Positions 1 to 9,146 of a stretch of 64,000 nucleotides of DNA are shown here, piece by piece; within the stretch, counting starts at the first letter, position 1, and the number at the start of each line of letters is the position of its first letter. The stretch covers positions 1-64,000 of the forward strand of contig JAIELX010000002.1 of assembly GCA_019752635.1 (NCBI GenBank), read 5' to 3'. Below the pieces are notes generated by a model, which saw nothing but the letters and a program-made list of their open reading frames with translations, had not been told where the DNA came from and did no database searches. This DNA comes from Candidatus Obscuribacterales bacterium. GTDB lineage: Bacteria; Cyanobacteriota; Vampirovibrionia; Obscuribacterales; Obscuribacteraceae. The translations under genes and the position numbers were made by a program.

Positions 1-963
1 TTTTACTTTTGATGCGCGAGTCCGGGTCTCATCGATTGGGAACCAGGCTGTTTTTACCGACTTCTGAAGGCGATCCAAGAAGACCGCATACTGCGGCGAA
101 AGCTCGTCGCCCTTCTCGCTGGCAGCAAGAAAGTCTTTTGCGACCTGCTCGCCTCTATCCGCCGCAGCGCGGAAGTGAGCTAGTGCCTCTTCTTCGTTGC
201 GCTCCACGCCACCGCCCAATTGATACAGTGTCGCCACTTCGATCTCTGCGCGAGATTCTCCGTTTCGTGCCGCTGCGTCGAAGTAGGTGAATGCTTTCTT
301 GAGGTCCTTCTTTGTACCGGTGCCAGTCTCGTATAGTTCTCCCAGTTTCCACTGGGAATACGCGTCGTCGTTTTCTGCGGCTTTAGTGTAGAGTTCGATT
401 GCTCGTGGCAGGTCCTTCTTGACGGCTATTCCATCCTCATAGCAGGCCGCCAAAGAGCGCAGTGCGCATGTGTTGTTTTTCTCCGCTGAGTCAGCCAGCA
501 GTTTTATCCCTTTTTGCTCGCTGGGTCCGTCGTCGCACTTCCAGACATAGTATCGTCCCAGGTTGCACTCGGCCGCAGCATTGCCTTGAGCTGCCGACAT
601 CTGGTACCAGTGGTTTGCCAGGGTCTGATTCTTCTCTACGCCAGTGCCTTCTTCATAGGCTAACCCAACGTCGAATTGTGCCTCCGCACACTTATGGTCG
701 GCTGCCTTTCGAAACCACCGAAGTGCTAGCTTCTCGTTCTTCGCAATGTGTTTCTCTTCTGAACCTGCTTGATAAAGATGCCCCAGTGAGTGTTGAGACT
801 CCGCGTTGCCTAGAAGCGCCGGCATGTATTCCGGCAGTAGATCCAGGGGAGGTAGTTGCAACCCAGCCTGAAGCCAGCCGGTTGCGACTGTGCTCGCGAG
901 CAGGATGAGCGTTGAAGTCACGCGGCATGCGTGCGAACCGGGAAGCAGAGCGATATTAAGCAT
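1..963 (-). CDS. Sel1-repeat secreted protein, C-terminus outside window
   Basis: The minus strand is open from an ATG at 963 to the left edge, giving 321 visible residues, so the C-terminus is missing. An in-frame TAA lies just upstream, and AAGGA sits about 9 bases before the ATG, which fixes the start. The N-terminus (MLNIALLPGSHACRVTS, then a hydrophobic stretch LILLASTVATGW) looks like a signal peptide. The body is made of Sel1/TPR-like units of about 36 residues, for example AAQGNAAAECNLGRYY, ALRSLAACYEDGIAVKKDL and AYSQWKLGELYETGTGTKKD, showing the family's A-x-x-x-L-G-x-x-Y pattern. Sel1 repeats are helical scaffolds for protein-protein contacts. An exported scaffold role is inferred; no specific partner is visible. 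Confidence 0.85.
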   Translation of the reverse strand, partial: MLNIALLPGSHACRVTSTLILLASTVATGWLQAGLQLPPLDLLPEYMPALLGNAESQHSLGHLYQAGSEEKHIAKNEKLALRWFRKAADHKCAEAQFDVGLAYEEGTGVEKNQTLANHWYQMSAAQGNAAAECNLGRYYVWKCDDGPSEQKGIKLLADSAEKNNTCALRSLAACYEDGIAVKKDLPRAIELYTKAAENDDAYSQWKLGELYETGTGTKKDLKKAFTYFDAAARNGESRAEIEVATLYQLGGGVERNEEEALAHFRAAADRGEQVAKDFLAASEKGDELSPQYAVFLDRLQKSVKTAWFPIDETRTRASKVK

Positions 964-1092
964 GGATGGTTAGTCCTTTTGCAGGTTGATGGAGCGCCAG
1001 CTATTTCATTCTATTCGATCTTGGATTGCGCCGCTTGGAAACCTTTCGGAAAAATGGGATTTCTCTCTTCTCCGTTCTGCCACCTTCGTTCA

Positions 1093-1130
1093 GGGCATGT
1101 CAGAAAATCTCGTGAATATCCGACATGCCC
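1093..1130. repeat. 9-bp inverted repeat downstream of the VIT/vWA gene
   Basis: The arms GGGCATGTC (1093-1101) and GACATGCCC (1122-1130) are perfect inverted copies with a 20-base spacer. They lie between the stop of the minus-strand VIT/vWA gene and the start of the Sel1 gene. There is no T-tract on either side, so a rho-independent terminator is not supported. It could be a weak hairpin or an operator for the Sel1 gene. Confidence 0.45.
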
Positions 1131-1147
1131 GATGAACGGGGTAACGG

Positions 1148-4100
1148 TTAGCTGAACAGGTTTGCGTCGCGAGCTGAGGCAACGAACCAGTTGATCACTC
1201 CGGGAGTCATCAGACCGATGATAGCGAGCAGTACGCCGGCTACAATTCGCCCACCGGGGCCAAGTTCGATGTCTTTGCCGAGTGTGGTGACTGATTTGTT
1301 CACCATGCCATTTATCGCGAGTGCCGCTCCACCGACCAGTCCGAGAATTTCGCCTAAATTCGCGAAGATGTTCAACAGTGCTTCTAGATTGGCGAGGTTG
1401 TTGACCCGGACTGTTCCAGCGGTGTTAATGCCCTGGATGATCTTTGCTTCACCGCCTTGTGGTCCCATTGTTCCGTTGGTTGCGCCTTGCAGGTACGGTG
1501 CGCTGTTATCGACGCTGTCGGACGATTGCGCACCGGTATTGTTGCCCGTGCCCGTTATGTTTTCTGTGTATTGCGGTTCCAGTGCTTCATCTTCGTCTGT
1601 TTCGACGGCCGGCGCTTGCAGTCCGACAACTGCGCTGCTGACCGGGGAGACGAAACCGTAGTTCACTGCGATGCGTGCTGCTCTTCTCATTTTGTGCGCG
1701 GCAACAAGTCTGTTGCATTCACGAACGGCATTGAGTGTAAGCAATTCTCTGGCTGCATCACCTTCAAGCATTTTTGCATCTATGGGCTTTGTGGTGCCGT
1801 GAGCCATCGCGATGACGTACTCGTTGCTGTTGGCTTTCCACTTGGAGAAGAAAGCGGTCAAGTCATCGGCAATGTGAGTGGAGTTACGCGGCACCATGTT
1901 GAACGGACCGATTTCAGAGTGGTTCTTGAAGAATTGGAACGTGTCCGTTCCGGACCCGACGGCTAATTCATAGAATGAAGGTGTCGCCGTGTATGGTGCC
2001 ATGATGTAGATCTCTTCGTTGATCACCGGCTGCGGACCATGAATCCACAGGACTGCGCTACCTTTGGTTTCACCGGCCAGTTCGGCGGCTTTGACGACGG
2101 CCTGCAAGTTGTCTTGTCCGCCGATGAACTGGACATCACCCAGGCTTGTGAGTCTGGAAGCCAACGAGGCAGGCTGCATGAATTGTTCTTGCTCTTGAGA
2201 GGCGATCAGAACCGAAGTTGGAATACCTGCCGGCAACTTCTTCAGGGCTGCTTCGACTTCGCCGATGTAGGACTTCATAGATACAGATCCGTCGATTACA
2301 ACAACCAGATGCTTTGGTGCGGGTGCTGCAATTCTGGTCAAGTCTTGAACGACATACTGAGGAAGAATCGTTTTGATCTTGGTCTTTTTCTTGTGTCCGT
2401 CTTGCTTGCGGTTGATCATCTTTTGTAGATCTTCAAGTTGTCCGCGAACACCCTTCGAGCCGTCGATCATTACCATGACTTCGCCCAATCCTTTGTTCTC
2501 GGAGTTGGATGCGGCTTCAGCTTCACGACGTTTTTGTTCAGCCTTCTTTTCGTCTTCCTGGCGCATTTGAATTGCCAGTCGGTCCAATACTGCAACCGGT
2601 CCTACATCGGCGTTACGCTTTACTCGCACTTCGAAGGATGTGTCCTCCAGCTGTTTCGCCGTTAGCGTGCCGGAAAGTATCTTTTGCCCTGCGGGGCTGA
2701 GACCGGGGGTGATATTCTTTTGCGAGCTGCTCATCTTCTGTTCCGAACGCAAGCGCAACACGTGCTCTCCGTCCAGGTCGAAGTTGCTCGCAATTACGCG
2801 CGGCAATGCGAGTACACCGTCATTGGAGCCGTCAGGCTTCACCGGAACTACTATGCGCATACTCACTTTCATTTCAGCTTCTTCCGGTACCGGGTACGCA
2901 TGAAGGAGCACGCGTCCGCGACCGAGGTCCGTCACAATGGCGGGGCTGTCGTGGCCAACGTTTTGTTGTTCCAGTCCATCGACTTTGTCCGATGCGACGA
3001 ACATTGCATCTTGCACTTCGCCGCGAGTCCAGACCTTCAAGGAAGTAATCGCCGCACCTGGTGGCAGTCCCAACTCGGCGCGTCCTTCTTGCGGAATGGA
3101 TGTTCCATTCTTGAGTACGAATGTCCAATCTATTGTTGCTGAAAGCGATTCGGGGTGCACGGCTCCGGACAGATTTGAGCGGGTCAGTGTCATGCCCTTG
3201 ACGCGATCACCGACAACGTGTCTGCACAGGTAATCGTCCGGCATCGACGACATGTCGGTATTGTTGAACTCGCGGAAGCTGTAGGGCGTTCCTGTAAGAG
3301 CGAAGTAGAGCTGATGCTGAGTGGAAGACTTTAGAGGAATGAACAGTCCGGCGACACCTGCTGCTCTTGAGTCGGAACACTCCATTCTCAATTCACGCTC
3401 GGGGTTCATTTGACGAAGTTGCTGGAGACCAACTTGGCGATCCTTTGCGGACGCTGATACTGCCATGCGTTCTGCAAGACGCACGCACCATGGGCGGAAT
3501 TCAGATGCTGCAAATGCGCCGGCTGCAATCAAGAAACCAATTGTCGAATAGGTCAACATCCGCGCGCGCGATTGCGGGAGTTCCCAGCTCTTGCGAATCT
3601 TATTTGCCATGTATGCAGAGGCCCCACCTGCTGCCAACGTCAGCAGCGAGATCCATGTAAAGCCACCGGAAAAGTCTGTGCCGATTGCGTTCGCTAGGTC
3701 TTTCTCTCCCCAAATTAGCCCTGCCATAGCTGTTCCACTCACTATCAAGGCAGTGGCAATGTTTGCGCCTAGCGCAATGTTTAGCCCGCGCGATAGTGTT
3801 CTCTTCTTACAAATGGTCGACCAAACTAAATAGTTGACCACCGGTATCAAGGCGATCAACAGAAGTTCTATGACAGTTTCGATTGGGTGATTAAGCAGTA
3901 CCAGGGTAAATCGCTTTGGGGCTGAGCCAATACTTGCAAGCAAGAGGAACGCCGGAATACCAATCCCCATGGCGCTAATCGCTAGTCCTTCCAGTCCTTG
4001 CCACATCCGCTGCGGCTTGGGAATGTGGAGCGCAGGATTGTCATCCTCTTCTTCGTTCCAATCTTTGTCTCCTGGCCCTTCGGTCGTATCTTCTGCTGCT

Positions 4101-4393
4101 GCTGAGTCGTTCGCGGCATCTGAAGCGTTCGCAGCTGCTTCTCGCGGAGCTTCCTTGGCCGATTGCTTCTTTCCGAATCCCGGTAATTTGAAGAACTGAG
4201 TCTTCGCTTCAGGCTTTGATTGTTGCTTGGGTTCCGGAGCTGGTGCCGCTGACTGTGCCGGTGAAACAGGGACGTTTTGAGGAATCCAGGGCATTCTTAC
4301 CTGCGCAAGGGCTCGACAACAGGCGCAGGGCTCGTAGCCTCCGCAGCCTGCGGCAGGCTCATGCGACTCGTTGGGGGGATCGGCTTGTGACAT
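1148..4393 (-). CDS. VIT and von Willebrand factor A domain membrane protein
   Basis: This 1081-residue protein has an excellent ribosome site (GGAGGACAAA directly before the ATG at 4393). In order, it has a Cys-rich N-terminus (GCGGYEPCACC, about 17-26), a Pro/Ala/Glu-rich linker, about five membrane segments between residues 135 and 300, and a VIT-like beta domain around 400-530 (AVHPESLSATIDWTF...). A von Willebrand A domain follows near residue 700 with the metal-binding signature D-G-S-V-S-M (the DxSxS of MIDAS). Two hydrophobic segments lie near the C-terminus (about 1005-1075). VIT plus vWA pairs are known from inter-alpha-trypsin-inhibitor-like and bacterial surface proteins, and some relatives belong to exosortase-type sorting systems. 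The polytopic N-terminal half is unusual for the pair. Likely an envelope protein with a metal-dependent adhesion domain; its partner is unknown. Confidence 0.8.
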   Translation of the reverse strand: MSQADPPNESHEPAAGCGGYEPCACCRALAQVRMPWIPQNVPVSPAQSAAPAPEPKQQSKPEAKTQFFKLPGFGKKQSAKEAPREAAANASDAANDSAAAEDTTEGPGDKDWNEEEDDNPALHIPKPQRMWQGLEGLAISAMGIGIPAFLLLASIGSAPKRFTLVLLNHPIETVIELLLIALIPVVNYLVWSTICKKRTLSRGLNIALGANIATALIVSGTAMAGLIWGEKDLANAIGTDFSGGFTWISLLTLAAGGASAYMANKIRKSWELPQSRARMLTYSTIGFLIAAGAFAASEFRPWCVRLAERMAVSASAKDRQVGLQQLRQMNPERELRMECSDSRAAGVAGLFIPLKSSTQHQLYFALTGTPYSFREFNNTDMSSMPDDYLCRHVVGDRVKGMTLTRSNLSGAVHPESLSATIDWTFVLKNGTSIPQEGRAELGLPPGAAITSLKVWTRGEVQDAMFVASDKVDGLEQQNVGHDSPAIVTDLGRGRVLLHAYPVPEEAEMKVSMRIVVPVKPDGSNDGVLALPRVIASNFDLDGEHVLRLRSEQKMSSSQKNITPGLSPAGQKILSGTLTAKQLEDTSFEVRVKRNADVGPVAVLDRLAIQMRQEDEKKAEQKRREAEAASNSENKGLGEVMVMIDGSKGVRGQLEDLQKMINRKQDGHKKKTKIKTILPQYVVQDLTRIAAPAPKHLVVVIDGSVSMKSYIGEVEAALKKLPAGIPTSVLIASQEQEQFMQPASLASRLTSLGDVQFIGGQDNLQAVVKAAELAGETKGSAVLWIHGPQPVINEEIYIMAPYTATPSFYELAVGSGTDTFQFFKNHSEIGPFNMVPRNSTHIADDLTAFFSKWKANSNEYVIAMAHGTTKPIDAKMLEGDAARELLTLNAVRECNRLVAAHKMRRAARIAVNYGFVSPVSSAVVGLQAPAVETDEDEALEPQYTENITGTGNNTGAQSSDSVDNSAPYLQGATNGTMGPQGGEAKIIQGINTAGTVRVNNLANLEALLNIFANLGEILGLVGGAALAINGMVNKSVTTLGKDIELGPGGRIVAGVLLAIIGLMTPGVINWFVASARDANLFS

Positions 4394-4786
4394 TTTGTCC
4401 TCCGGGGAGCGTGTTCTTCCGCGAGATAATTGGCCAACGGATACCGGGCACCGGTGGCGGTGCCATTGTTAGTTGGTGCGCGACATCGAACCCTGTCGTC
4501 TGACGGATTAGGCGTCAAGTCGACCGAGATTAGTAATGCAGTCTTGCGGTGGTTATGCGTGGTTGATGCGGTGTTGTTGCGGCGACCTTATAGAAGTCGC
4601 TTGTATCATTTTGCACTTGCGGGCTTCATTCTGTAAGGCTCAAAAGTCATGGATCTACTCCGACTTCAGTCATCAATACTGCTTCTTTTATATGGAGCCA
4701 ATTGGTCCTCGTTTGCAGGGTTGCCAACAATTCGGAAACATTTGTCGGGTTTGATGCTATTGGCGCTTCGGCTGAGTGGTGATTTC
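4394..4786. other. Divergent intergenic region, nothing recognised
   Basis: This spacer of about 390 bases lies between the divergent VIT/vWA gene and the gene starting near 4787. It must hold both promoters and the minus-strand ribosome site next to 4393. I see no convincing -35/-10 pair, no RNA gene and no strong hairpin. If the plus-strand gene starts at the earlier ATG (4649), the gap shrinks to about 255 bases. Confidence 0.4.
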
Positions 4787-5533
4787 ATGGAAAAGAGAAT
4801 GATGCAGTCCAGCAATCCAGGGACTACCTTCAAAGTTATTACCGACGAACGAGTGTATTCTTGTGCGGTCGCCAATTGCGCGCCACTGAAAGATTTGGCG
4901 GAACCGACAGATTTAATCTCCGGAAATGGTAGCGGCGCTAGTAGACGATTTTTCCCATTTCGTGCTGAAGGAGAGTTCCTCGGACTTGTCGCACTGGTAC
5001 TTACGCCGGTGATTTTGTTGTCCGATTACGGGTGGTTTCCCGGCCGTCACACCCGCTTCACGGGGGTGACCATTGAAACTATAGGGGTACCGATTCTGTT
5101 GGCTGGCGCTGTTGTCTCATTGCATATTCTCATTGCGATAGGCAAAAGGCTAAAGAGTGGGCTCTCCTTATTTCCGGAGACCTGGCTCGATGTGTTTCCA
5201 ACTTCAGTTGTACTGATCGATGAATTGGATTGTACCGCCGACGAAGCATTTGCTCGATGCTTAGGTGGTCTGTGTCGCAATCTACTCTCGCGGCGCGCAC
5301 TGGATTTGGACCTGAACGAGCGCCGAATAACGGGAAAGGTTTGCGGTCAAGAGTTCGAGATCAACCTCCAGGAGCACTCAAACGGAAAGTCGCTCATCAT
5401 GATGCACGTTGCTCACGGGCGCGGTGGCGGACTAAACTCTATCGCCGCAATCGATTTTGGTCTCGTTGAACTAGTAGCAAAAAGATTTCTCAAAGAGGTT
5501 CGTTCCCCGGGGGGCTCGAGTCCCCGCCAATAA
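4787..5533 (+). CDS. Hypothetical two-TM membrane protein
   Basis: I do not recognise this protein. From the ATG at 4787 it has 248 residues: a polar N-terminus, two adjoining hydrophobic segments (FLGLVALVLTPVILLSDYGW, then VPILLAGAVVSLHILIAIG), and a soluble C-terminal part of about 120 residues with alternating polar and hydrophobic strands. The frame is also open from an ATG at 4649, but that 46-residue extension is Leu/Arg-rich and unlike a signal or domain; ATGs at 4799 and 4802 are further options. It stands divergent from the VIT/vWA gene and convergent with the kinase-like gene. A sensory membrane protein is possible, but nothing in the sequence proves it. Confidence 0.6.
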   Translation: MEKRMMQSSNPGTTFKVITDERVYSCAVANCAPLKDLAEPTDLISGNGSGASRRFFPFRAEGEFLGLVALVLTPVILLSDYGWFPGRHTRFTGVTIETIGVPILLAGAVVSLHILIAIGKRLKSGLSLFPETWLDVFPTSVVLIDELDCTADEAFARCLGGLCRNLLSRRALDLDLNERRITGKVCGQEFEINLQEHSNGKSLIMMHVAHGRGGGLNSIAAIDFGLVELVAKRFLKEVRSPGGSSPRQ

Positions 5534-5608
5534 TGGTGGAACGGCTCCGGTCTCACTTCCGTTTAGAAGGCGAACGTCGCATAGGTTATTTTCTTTCCTT
5601 CAAGTCCT

Positions 5609-7378
5609 TTAAGGCAACTCGCCAGACAAGCGTTCCTTTTCATCATGTAGTTTGCGCATGGGAATACCTACTTTGTACCAGGTGAGCAGTCCGATAATCA
5701 GCGCTACCAGGATGGTTTCAGGATAGACACTCATAAGCATGTATTGATCGTCAAATGGATTATATGGCAATTGCGCTGAGGGCAATGCCGAGGGTGTGCT
5801 GAGATAATTCAATTTTTCGATGGTAGTCATTCCGCGACTAAAGTAAGTGTCAAAATGCGCGAGAATAGCCAGACCGTAAGGCGCTGCAATGAACGCACTC
5901 ACACACAGTGCCAGTCTCAGACCCAGCGCGCGTTCCCGCTTAAGTAAGTGCTTGTAAGTGATTGGCACTTTCGCTGAATGGGAGAGCCCGTCGGACAGGC
6001 GATTACTTTCGTAAAATAGTTTGATCAGGGGAACAATTACTAGAAGCAATGTAAGTAGTCCGATTGCTGTTTCGGCCTGCTCGCAGACACCGAATGCATA
6101 ACTGCCAGTAAATGGCTGATGTGGTAGACCTTCTACCCGGGCAAAATCGTATTCGAATTCTGCCAGATATCCCAGACCGTAAGGTACGGCGAAAAATGCA
6201 CCCAAAGCGAGTATTGCTCGCAGCCCCAGTTCTCGTTCTTTCCGAGCCAGATCTCGCTTCCTCACCTGGAAGTCTCTGTAAGTCATTGGAGCTTTCGCTG
6301 CCGGCTGGTCCGGGGTTTCAAGTTCGGCACCATTACCAAAACTAAAGATCCCGCTCCATTCTTGCCAAAGTGCACTAGCTTTTTCGTTTTGCGACGAAGC
6401 CGCTTCGGAGCGCCGAACTTCAATGGGTTTTAGTGGTGGCGCCTTTTCAGGGAATTCCCAAAATGGAATCGTGTCTTCCAGCTTGACTCCAAGCTGCCAA
6501 CGCAAATAGCGCGATAACTTGCGAATCTCCTCGCAGTGGTGATTATCCAAATCTGCGAACAGGGCGGAACTGTTGATCTGTGTTAAGTCATGCATTCGAA
6601 AGAGCAATGAGTCTTCGCACACATTGAAGAGCGATGGGGCTAATGCGAGCATTTTCAACGAAGTGTAGATCAGCGTGCCCGAAAAGTAGTCCAGGTAATT
6701 GCCGAAATGCGCGGAGGTTCTGCCGGGATGCTGATAATTACAGTGTCCAAGTTCGATACTTTGAAAATTCTCCATGCCTGGTACGAACATTCCGTCGTAG
6801 TCTACCAGTCGTATTTGATTATCCCTCGTAACAAGTAAGTTGCCATGCTGAAGGTCACCATGCGCGATACCAGCGTTGTTAAGCGCTTTGCATACCGCGG
6901 CAAAAGTCTCTGCAAGCGCGTGCAGAGTCGTTGGATCGTCCTTCTTACTCTTGACGAAGACATCCAATGGTTCACCGTCAATCCATTCCATCTTCAGTAT
7001 CGGGAACCAGCGATTCCCGACATTAATGCCCTTATGTATAAAGTCGAATTCTGCCAGACTCATGGTGTGCTGCGCTGCTAAGTTAGTTCCGTTGCTCAGA
7101 GCGGCCGCAATGTGCGCATATCTTGCGCATTGGTCCGGCACATGTCTGAGGAAACACTTCACTGCGTACCGTCGCCCATCGCCATCGAGCTGGTAGATGC
7201 TAGCGAAGTTGCCGGTAATCGGTTGCGGCAGTCCGAAGCTATCGAGTTTTACGCGAGCTGATTTTAGCTCGTGATTCTCTATGCAGAATTCATGATTTTG
7301 CATCGCCTCATTAAATTCATGAGGCGCCGGCCAGGCGAGAACGACATCGTGCGGAGACTGATTAAGCAGTGCAGCCAT
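5609..7378 (-). CDS. Kinase-like protein with duplicated membrane module
   Basis: The first 330 residues have the shape of a protein or lipopolysaccharide-core kinase: a lysine motif YAVKCF (K74), a hinge EWIDGEPL, a catalytic loop HGDLQHGN (173-180, with D175 and N180) and LVDYDG (191-196) in place of DFG. After a linker come four membrane segments in two similar units, RKERELGLRAILALGAFFAVPYGL and KRERALGLRLALCVSAFIAAPYGL, so the membrane part looks like an internal tandem duplication. Key kinase residues are kept, so catalysis is plausible. The substrate is unknown. Its neighbours are the VIT/vWA protein and a two-TM protein, which suggests an envelope signalling cluster, but that is inference. 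Start at 7378 accepted; the upstream ribosome site is weak. Confidence 0.75.
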   Translation of the reverse strand: MAALLNQSPHDVVLAWPAPHEFNEAMQNHEFCIENHELKSARVKLDSFGLPQPITGNFASIYQLDGDGRRYAVKCFLRHVPDQCARYAHIAAALSNGTNLAAQHTMSLAEFDFIHKGINVGNRWFPILKMEWIDGEPLDVFVKSKKDDPTTLHALAETFAAVCKALNNAGIAHGDLQHGNLLVTRDNQIRLVDYDGMFVPGMENFQSIELGHCNYQHPGRTSAHFGNYLDYFSGTLIYTSLKMLALAPSLFNVCEDSLLFRMHDLTQINSSALFADLDNHHCEEIRKLSRYLRWQLGVKLEDTIPFWEFPEKAPPLKPIEVRRSEAASSQNEKASALWQEWSGIFSFGNGAELETPDQPAAKAPMTYRDFQVRKRDLARKERELGLRAILALGAFFAVPYGLGYLAEFEYDFARVEGLPHQPFTGSYAFGVCEQAETAIGLLTLLLVIVPLIKLFYESNRLSDGLSHSAKVPITYKHLLKRERALGLRLALCVSAFIAAPYGLAILAHFDTYFSRGMTTIEKLNYLSTPSALPSAQLPYNPFDDQYMLMSVYPETILVALIIGLLTWYKVGIPMRKLHDEKERLSGELP

Positions 7379-7596
7379 CGAGAACCCCCGGGTCCCTAGA
7401 TCTGGATCGTAGTAGAGACCGGCTCGACCTTGTGCCTTCCGCGTAACAGTTAAGGAAGTGTTTCTATCTATCGCAAGGTATTTCTTTTTGCGTGGGCTTG
7501 CCTTAGTGCGCCCCTGTTGCTGCCAGCTCGTGTCATGGCTTACACGCTCAACGGATGGCGGAACTGTGGTAGCGCCATCAAGCTATCTAGAACTCC

Positions 7597-8751
7597 TTAC
7601 TTGAAAGTTTTTCTCTTGTCGAGCAGTTTTCTCTCGCGGGCAAACATGGCGTCACCATCAGCGGTGCGATTTATCTTGTAGAGAAATTTTCCATAGTTAT
7701 GGAAGACCCTTGCTGTTTGCTCCGGTTCCGTAGTGTCATTTTGTAACCTGTCAGCTACTTCTTCAGACTCAGTTATGTACTTGACCGCCTCTGCCCCTCT
7801 GCCGGAGTCAGCTAAGAGACCCACGAGCCTTATGAGAACCTTCATTTTTGTGCTCGATGCCTTGGTGTTCTCCCTTACGATCTGCAGCGCTTCCATATAC
7901 ATCTGCTCTGCTTCCATGACTTTCTTGTTTGCTCTGTATGCATCGCCAAGCTGACACATGTAAAAGGCTCTAGAGGGGTTGTTGGCGTCCATCTGCGGGT
8001 CCATGTCCGCCAACTGCTTTGTCAGACGTTTTTCCTCGTCGTCGAGAAACGCCTGTGTACGCTCAGGGACATAGTTAAAGGTAAACAACATTGGTATCTG
8101 TTTAGGACCGCCTTTTGGCAACGTAAAGGGCTCCGCGTTCACAACCGCCTTGAACGCGGCTTCATCAGTTTCTTGATCTCCCGATGATTCTCCGATGCAT
8201 AAGGCTTCAAGTTCGCCTTTATTGTTGATGATAAATCGGGCTACAGCGGAGCCCTTCTTCCCTTGGACGGGGTGCCAGTGTTGTGTAAGTGCGCGATGAA
8301 GCGAGTCCAAAAAGTAACTGAAGTCTACATGGGCGTAGAGTTTGTCGCGCTCATCGGCAAGCAATTTCATTCTTGCGGCCTCGTCGCTTCGCCCCATCTT
8401 GGTGTAGAGCTCCTCCAGGCATGTGAGAGATTCCGAATCTTCTTTGTCGAGCACGCTCACTCTTTTGAAGTTCTCCTCTGCGGCACTGTAGCGGCCCGTC
8501 GTTTGATACAGTGCTCCCAAAGACATCAACGATATTATCTGCCTTGCTTCTTTTCCCGGGCTCGGAAGTTTTCCGGCATCGAGCAGGGCCGCTTTGAAAG
8601 AGGTTTCCGCTTTTAATGGCTCTTTCTGTGCCGCAAAGCGCGCGCCGTCATTCATTTGCTGCTCCCAGATGCCTAAGCTGTACGCTGACGCTGCGCCAGT
8701 TGACAAGCTCGCGACGGTTACACCAATGATCAGAAGCGCAGAAAATCTCAC
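7597..8751 (-). CDS. TPR protein with TonB-type C-terminal domain
   Basis: TPR-like helices flank a central TonB-C-like fold (HWHPVQGKKGSAVARFIINN... ETDEAAFKAVVNAEPF...), followed by more TPR helices at the C-terminus (SRAFYMCQLGDAYRANKKV...). The frame is open to a TTG at 8811, but the GTG at 8751, preceded by GGATGTGAC, opens directly into a signal peptide (VRFSALLIIGVTVASLSTGAASA), so I prefer it (384 residues). TonB-C domains normally contact outer-membrane partners. Embedded in a TPR protein without the N-terminal TonB anchor and Pro-rich spacer, it is more likely a periplasmic scaffold than an energy transducer. The pseudo-caspase at 50954 has the same domain. Confidence 0.75.
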   Translation of the reverse strand: MRFSALLIIGVTVASLSTGAASAYSLGIWEQQMNDGARFAAQKEPLKAETSFKAALLDAGKLPSPGKEARQIISLMSLGALYQTTGRYSAAEENFKRVSVLDKEDSESLTCLEELYTKMGRSDEAARMKLLADERDKLYAHVDFSYFLDSLHRALTQHWHPVQGKKGSAVARFIINNKGELEALCIGESSGDQETDEAAFKAVVNAEPFTLPKGGPKQIPMLFTFNYVPERTQAFLDDEEKRLTKQLADMDPQMDANNPSRAFYMCQLGDAYRANKKVMEAEQMYMEALQIVRENTKASSTKMKVLIRLVGLLADSGRGAEAVKYITESEEVADRLQNDTTEPEQTARVFHNYGKFLYKINRTADGDAMFARERKLLDKRKTFK

Positions 8752-8850
8752 GTCACATCCAAGGTTGTCGCTTGTCACTCCACATGCTATACCGCAGGAG
8801 CCACACAGCAAATCGTCGGAGCGATGAATTAAATCAAAATGCCAGCGCGG

Positions 8851-9135
8851 CTAGAGTTTGTTGGCACTGCCTCGCTGGAAGCCCTTTTTGATCTTAGAAT
8901 CCCATTCGTTAGGTTCCACTTCTATGGGCGCAGTTACAGTATAGGTTTTTCCATCCGGGCTGATTGCGACGGATATGTCCTTAGCTGCCTTTGAAGCAAC
9001 GAACACGATGTGGCATTGACCGCTGGACGGTTTCCACTCGTCGTTAGTGAGGCAGGATGTAACCGTGCCCAAATAACGAAGGAAAAGATCAAAGTTCATA
9101 CTGTCGCAGGTAGGCGAGTCAGCTTTGATCGTCAA
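8851..9135 (-). CDS. Small hypothetical protein
   Basis: This 94-residue reading frame begins 11 bases after the stop of the secreted two-repeat gene on the same strand. The start is a TTG at 9135, preceded by AGGACGG right after that stop, which suggests translational coupling; an ATG at 9099 is an alternative. The protein has two cysteines near the N-terminus and a beta-rich stretch (CHIVFVASKAAKDISVAISPDGKTYTVTAP). It has no signal peptide in this frame and no family that I recognise. The strand/turn pattern looks protein-like and the other frames are no better, but its short length keeps confidence moderate. Confidence 0.5.
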   Translation of the reverse strand: MTIKADSPTCDSMNFDLFLRYLGTVTSCLTNDEWKPSSGQCHIVFVASKAAKDISVAISPDGKTYTVTAPIEVEPNEWDSKIKKGFQRGSANKL

Positions 9136-9146
9136 GCTTCGCCGTC

